DNA of 64,000 nucleotides from Rostratula benghalensis (taxonomy: Eukaryota; Chordata; Aves; Charadriiformes; Rostratulidae), in assembly GCA_013399305.1 (NCBI GenBank), contig VXAI01000161.1:116236-180235 (forward strand), read 5' to 3'. The notes beneath the pieces are model-generated. The model was not told where the DNA came from and did no database searches. It worked only from the letters and a program-made list of their open reading frames with translations. Positions 59,538 through 64,000 of the stretch are shown piece by piece. The stretch's first letter is position 1. Each line of letters starts with the position of its first letter. Both the position numbers and the translations under genes were made by a program.

Positions 59538-59627
59538 GTCCTTTTTTTTAAACTGTGAGGTTTTGGGGAATTTTTTTGTTGTTTTGGGTTTTAGTTTTGT
59601 TTTGGGTTTTTTTGGGTTTTTTTGGTT
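59538..59627. repeat. T/G-rich low-complexity tract
   Basis: Runs of T alternate with GGG and GTTTTGGG groups. It is the complementary form of the A/C-rich patches seen elsewhere in the window. Confidence 0.85.
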
Positions 59628-60457
59628 ATAAACCATCTTCTACAGTCTGCCATCTTAACTGCCGAAGGCAGAAGCGTGGTGCTTAATTACAAAGTGCCAT
59701 AAATTCATATGCCATTTGTAACTTTTAATGGTAAATCATCAGTGAGATTTGTTCTGCCAGCACTGGGGCTGCGGAACATTGAAAGCAAAATTTCACAAGT
59801 TAATGGCCTGCCCTTTTCTGACAGCACACCAAGCTTTCACACTATTAACTAACACTTTGCTTCACTCAACCACTGAACTGTTGACAAGAGCACTTTAGCA
59901 AGTCTGAGCAGCAGAAAAAAAAAAAAATCAAGTAAATCAAAAGTCAGTTTGAAATGAGGCAGAAAAATAGAGAAAAAAGATGAATCAAAGGAAAAATTTT
60001 AACAAGTAAAACAAAGGAACTTTTAAATAATTTTTCAATTTTTAAATACTTTTTCTTCTCAATACTGATAAAAGTATCATCAAATAGCCCTGAATTATTT
60101 CACATTAGTCTAGATTCTCTAACTTTGCACTTTTTTTGGCAGATTCTTACAGCCAAAATGATTTAACATTTGTCTGTAACCACAGTTCATGATATTTGCT
60201 TTGCCGTTTCATCAAGCCGAATGTTTTACCATCTGAAAACATGATGATATCCTGCACCTGGTTTCAGTAAGATACCCCATGTATTTAGCTTCCTACCTGT
60301 CCTGATTTGGGATGAAGCAGAACCAACTTCGTTTTCAGCAGGTGAGGCTCTTGCTAATGCTTGTACTGACAACCAGACTCAGGTGACTTGGTTGCTTACC
60401 CCAATGGCAGGGTTGAACCTCTGGGGAGCAGTGGAAAGCTCAGGTGACCCAAAACTG

Positions 60458-60464
60458 ACCAATA
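60458..60464 (+). promoter_or_regulatory. CCAAT box of the solo LTR
   Basis: ACCAATA within ACTGACCAATAGG lies about 30 bases upstream of the TATA box, the usual U3 promoter arrangement. The LTR at 43794-44355 has the related ATTGACCAAAAGG at the equivalent place. Confidence 0.6.
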
Positions 60465-60493
60465 GGATGCTCCATCCCACCTGCCATGCTCAG

Positions 60494-60500
60494 TATAAAA
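60494..60500 (+). promoter_or_regulatory. TATA box of the solo LTR
   Basis: TATAAAA within CAGTATAAAAGCTGAG. Transcription would run rightwards, starting about 30 bases on, near 60525. Whether it is active cannot be judged from sequence. Confidence 0.65.
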
Positions 60501-63098
60501 GCTGAGTGATCAAAGGACCAGTTCTTCAATGGTTTGGCTTCTTCCATGGTTCTCTTTCTTCATTGACCAATGCCTGAGGAGTACCCTTTCATCCTGTTCT
60601 ATGCTTTACTGAAGCCAGATCTAAAATCCATTTCTCATCAACTGCTGAGTCTGGTCTGGGACTTCCCTGGTCGCTGCAAGTGACAACGTCCTGGGAATCT
60701 GATATGGTTGTTATATATAAATATTGTAGCTATTTAATTATTTCCTCTTTATTTCAGTATTAATACTTCTTTAAAGTAGTTTGGCTCCTTCTAAACTCAT
60801 AAATTTATTTATCTCTCTTCCACTCAGTGGAGTGGGAGGTGGACATAGCATCTGTCACATTATCATTGGCCAATCTGTCCCAAACAGTGACAATAATAAA
60901 ATAATTTGTGGTCCTGGTTTCTTCTCTAACCCTTGTGACTTTCTGTGAGTTGAGACCAAAGCACTGTGTTGATGGATTTCATATGGCCCCTTCATACCTT
61001 GGTTTGAAGAATTAAAAAGCATTCGAAAGTAAGGAAAACAGTAGCAGCTTTATCAACTATATGTTTTCAGAATTTCAGCTTTGCTGAATTTTGACATCTG
61101 TGTAGATGTCTTAGGATCCCTAGATATAATATCGAAGTGGAACAATACAATTTGCAAATTAATTAAACAATATTATCAATATAATGAATATGACAAAATT
61201 TTAACCACAAAAATGCCGAGGAAAGCCAAGGGGTCACAGCTGCTTTTCGCAACTGCAGAGCTAAGTAATTTTTTTTAATCATTAATAAAGCTTCAATAAC
61301 TGCTAATGCTACAGAGTATGCAGCTTAAATACTCCGTGCATATTTTTAAAGTCGAGTCACAGCAAGACAGATGCCAGAGAAATAGGAAAATGAAATGGGA
61401 CGTAGGTGGGTAATGAGGGAGAGAAGTGACAGAACAGGATTAAAAAAAAATCAACAAAACGCAAAAAAACCAACAACCAAAAAAAGGTGGCTGTTTACCT
61501 GTCACTCAGTATTTCCTGTGAGATATTAAGAAACTTGGAGATGATTGCTTTCTAGTAGTTGGCTCTTCATCCCATTTGCCTCAATCATGTGTCTCTGGAA
61601 AGGGTGTACACCATTAAAGTTGGTATTTAGTGATATGAAAAATTCTAGGTCTTAAGATTTCAGTCACAGGCACAAAGTATTTCTGCTTTGCCACCTTTTT
61701 TACTTTTCAGGGTGAATTCTTCATTAATTTCTAAAAATCTTGTTGTAAAATCATTAGATGAGACATGAGAAGATAATTGATGACAGCAAGCAATTTAAAA
61801 CACTGTTAGATTTAGCTCTTGAGAAAGCGAGTCTTGAGACAAACTTGAGACAATTTTACTGTCATAAAATAAGACAGCAAAGAAAAATAAAAGCTGAAAT
61901 AAAGATAGTAAAGTTAACAAATATCTAGACATTCAACATGTACACGCAGGTAAATTCACAGAGGGAGTAAAGATATTTCTTTAATCAGTTTGATATTGAA
62001 TGTGGCAGGACCTCAAACAGAACAAAACCCCTTAGCTCTGTTTAAAAAGAGTAAATTGGAAAGAGCCATTTTGCATAGAGAAATTAATTCTCTAAATAGT
62101 GTTGTTTGTCTATTTTTAAAGATTTATTCATATAAATAGAGAAAAAATATTGGAAACACTAAGGGAAGGATTGCATGATACAAGACTTATTAGATATACT
62201 TTTGCATTATGTGAAGGCACAGTTCTCAAATTTAATGGTCTTAAATTTATATTCTTTCGCATTCAGCGCATCAAGTCAGGGTTAGTAGAGAAGACTACCT
62301 TAGTAACAGACTATGAGTTACAATTAATGTAAGACAGTAACATTTTCAGCCCCTGATCTGACTAAAATGTGACATTCCCTTGGATATTCAGCTTTGCTTC
62401 AAGAACAGCATAGAGGTGAGTGAAGATGTAAAATTTTCTACTTGTGTATGAGTGAACTGCAAGCAATTTTAAAAGTAAGTTTGAATACTGTAATGCATTA
62501 TTGCTTACTCTTAAATATAAAAATAGTGCTTGATGCAATTTCATACATTGTTGCTGTTTTTCTTTTGTCCATTTGAGACGGTGAGGCTATTTTTTTCTAA
62601 TACAAAGTGATCTTTCTGCACTCACTACGCAAAGTTCTATTCACTTTTCTCAGAATAATTCCACTGTTTCATTTCATTCCCAAGAACTGTGGGTTCCATG
62701 ACAGAAAAAGAAAATTCTAACTCCTCCATTTGCATTTGAAATCTTTTGACTTCCTTGTGTGAACAGAAGAACCTCCATGGCCTGATATGTAATTGCAAGA
62801 GTAAAAGACACTTATTGTACAATTTTTTTTTTTTTTTCAGACAATTCATTTTGTGATCCACCAAGCCAAAATGAAAGTTTAATAAATTCATTGCATCTCC
62901 AGAAAACCATTTCTCCAGAGGTCAAGTAACCAGGGAGTCATAAGGTCATGTATTCTGAAAGTTATGTTTGATGGTTTAGAAAAAGTCAAATATGCAAGAT
63001 TTTTTTTTTTTTCTGAGTTTTTGGGAGCAGACTATGAAACATTTAGGCACAACTGAAAAGAACACATTTCTGTAATTATGCTGGTTAATGATGTTTGC

Positions 63099-63106
63099 AT
63101 TTGCAT
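63099..63106 (+). promoter_or_regulatory. Octamer (POU-type) motif
   Basis: ATTTGCAT, the consensus octamer bound by POU-domain factors, lies within GTTTGCATTTGCATAATC, which also offers overlapping half-sites. A second copy lies 114 bases downstream. Confidence 0.35.
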
Positions 63107-63212
63107 AATCACCACAATGCTTCCTTTAATTTTTGCATGTTTCACATTTTTCTTTCCATTTAACAATTTTGCACATTGTTTGTGGGGCAGTGTGTTGAAT
63201 TAATCCTAGAAT

Positions 63213-63220
63213 ATTTGCAT
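63213..63220 (+). promoter_or_regulatory. Octamer (POU-type) motif, second copy
   Basis: ATTTGCAT occurs again, five bases before a MEF2-like site. Function is inferred from motif only. Confidence 0.35.
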
Positions 63221-63224
63221 TTTT

Positions 63225-63234
63225 CTATAAATAG
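63225..63234 (+). promoter_or_regulatory. MEF2-like site
   Basis: CTATAAATAG fits the MEF2 consensus CTA(A/T)4TAG exactly. In AT-rich DNA the motif can occur by chance. Confidence 0.35.
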
Positions 63235-64000
63235 CATTATGCCTTGCTAAATAAATAAAGGAGATGTTTGTGGCTTTCCCCTCCACCCTCTGTTTTACTA
63301 ATCATTTGATTGTATGCTTTTCTGCTGCACTTGTTTTGTTTGTTTGAAGAAATAGTTCCTAGGCCAGAAGTTTTGTAAATCCTGTGAGAAACATCTATAA
63401 AGAGACTTCATTGAAATATTATTTCACTGTACAACACTTTTCCTTCAATAACTTAGAAAAGTTGTTCCACTTTTCACGACACATGGCTAAACTCATAAAA
63501 AAACCCACAGAGAAAAAGTAGGAAGAAGTGTTTCCAACATTCATTTGCGTAGAAACAATAGAAGTATAAGAAAATACTAGCGACATTTATATTAAAAAAA
63601 ATATCTTCCTTCATCACAAGATACATATCTGAGCCCTTGCAGAAGGACAGAAGTTCAGAAGTATCTCACATTCAGTATTTTTCACTTGTTCTTGTAAGTG
63701 TTGCATTTTTACTTTGTAAAATTCTGACGACTTTCAAGAAGACTGAGTTCTCCCATATATAGCCCTTAACTCAAGTTTGGATTCGATTTTTCAGGCTAAG
63801 CATAATCAGTCACTGCACTGGCCGGCCTGTAAGTGCTAATTTTCCTGTTTGGACCTGTCATCAGTGAATATAGCTTACTCACACATTCTTTTTTGGCTTT
63901 CTTTGGTTTTGTCATTCTTCCAGCTATTTAGACTGAGAGCTCTATACAGGGTGTTCTGACTTGAAGGATCATAACAGTAGAAAACATTGCTGCTGTTTAA

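Larger units (their letters stand above)
58844..60297. other. Non-repetitive DNA, possibly conserved in part
   Basis: It contains a 16-bp tandem repeat (59091-59132) and a T/G-rich low-complexity patch (59538-59627). The balanced segment 59690-59890 is flagged as a candidate conserved non-coding element. No gene recognised. Confidence 0.4.
60298..60892 (+). mobile_element. Solo LTR, avian ERVL-related, both ends present
   Basis: It starts TGTCCTGATTTGGGATGAAG and ends CCAATCTGTCCCAAACAGTG then ACA. The ends form an imperfect inverted repeat (TGTCCTGATTTGGG against TGTCACTGTTTGGG when the end is reversed) with the canonical TG...CA boundary. Inside are a CCAAT box, a TATA box and a T-rich downstream part. 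Length is 595 bases. No primer-binding site or coding sequence follows, so this is a solo LTR left by recombination between the two LTRs of a provirus. The five bases on each side (CTACC and ATAAT) do not match, so no target-site duplication is visible. Confidence 0.82.
60893..64000. other. Non-repetitive DNA with a motif-rich segment near 63060-63240
   Basis: No dispersed element or gene recognised. An A/C-rich patch is at 61441-61487 and poly(T) runs are at 62822-62838 and 63001-63012. Two ATTTGCAT octamers and a MEF2-like CTATAAATAG occur close together and are listed separately. Confidence 0.4.

Noticed and set aside
1..64000. CRISPR arrays, bacterial operons, tRNA or rRNA genes
   Set aside because: No regularly spaced repeat array, no tRNA-like promoter boxes or cloverleaf and no rRNA-like segments were seen. 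The repeat content is that of a bird nuclear genome.

Overview
The window is AT-rich, CpG-poor vertebrate nuclear DNA, almost certainly from a bird. The main evidence is about nineteen fragments of CR1 LINE retrotransposons. Their hallmark is a 3' end that reads ATTCTATGATTCTATG on the sense strand, or TCATAGAATCATAGAATGG when the element is reversed. Three long terminal repeats (LTRs) of avian endogenous-retrovirus type support the same conclusion. Nothing suggests bacteria, plasmid or phage: there are no operons, no dense coding and no ribosome-binding sites.

No complete gene is visible. The one coding candidate is at the left edge on the minus strand (about 572-792). It looks like a terminal exon: a pyrimidine-rich splice acceptor, an open frame of about 73 codons ending in TGA, and an AATAAA poly(A) signal about 250 bases downstream. 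I do not recognise the protein. If the exon is real, the rest of the window lies on its upstream side and could be a very long intron or flanking DNA. All three LTRs point the opposite way to this putative gene.

Layout: 1-800, candidate terminal exon and 3' UTR. 800-8790, unique DNA with two small CR1 pieces and a perfect 36-bp tandem duplication. 8795-9750, a retroviral remnant with a tRNA-Lys-type primer-binding site and one long LTR, almost all internal sequence being gone. 9750-33500, unique DNA with eight CR1 pieces and several microsatellites. 33566-37966, a CR1-rich stretch including two copies with internal deletions. 38000-43800, unique. 43794-44683, a truncated LTR abutted by a CR1. 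44700-50500, unique with a 106-bp diverged duplication. 50495-52510, the longest CR1 (about 1.9 kb) lying against a second CR1 fragment. 54903-55190, an older L3-like CR1. 57461-58843, two CR1s. 60298-60892, a nearly complete solo LTR. 60893-64000, unique DNA with a cluster of POU octamer and MEF2-like motifs.

The CR1 copies are 5'-truncated, frameshifted or internally deleted, and in two copies the reverse-transcriptase catalytic motif is visibly mutated, so none can act on its own. The window therefore records ordinary avian genome turnover: LINE decay, LTR insertion and recombination, and small tandem duplications. I found no convincing undescribed gene system. The best leads are the candidate exon, the internally deleted CR1 copies, the near-empty retroviral remnant and a few motif-rich non-repeat segments.
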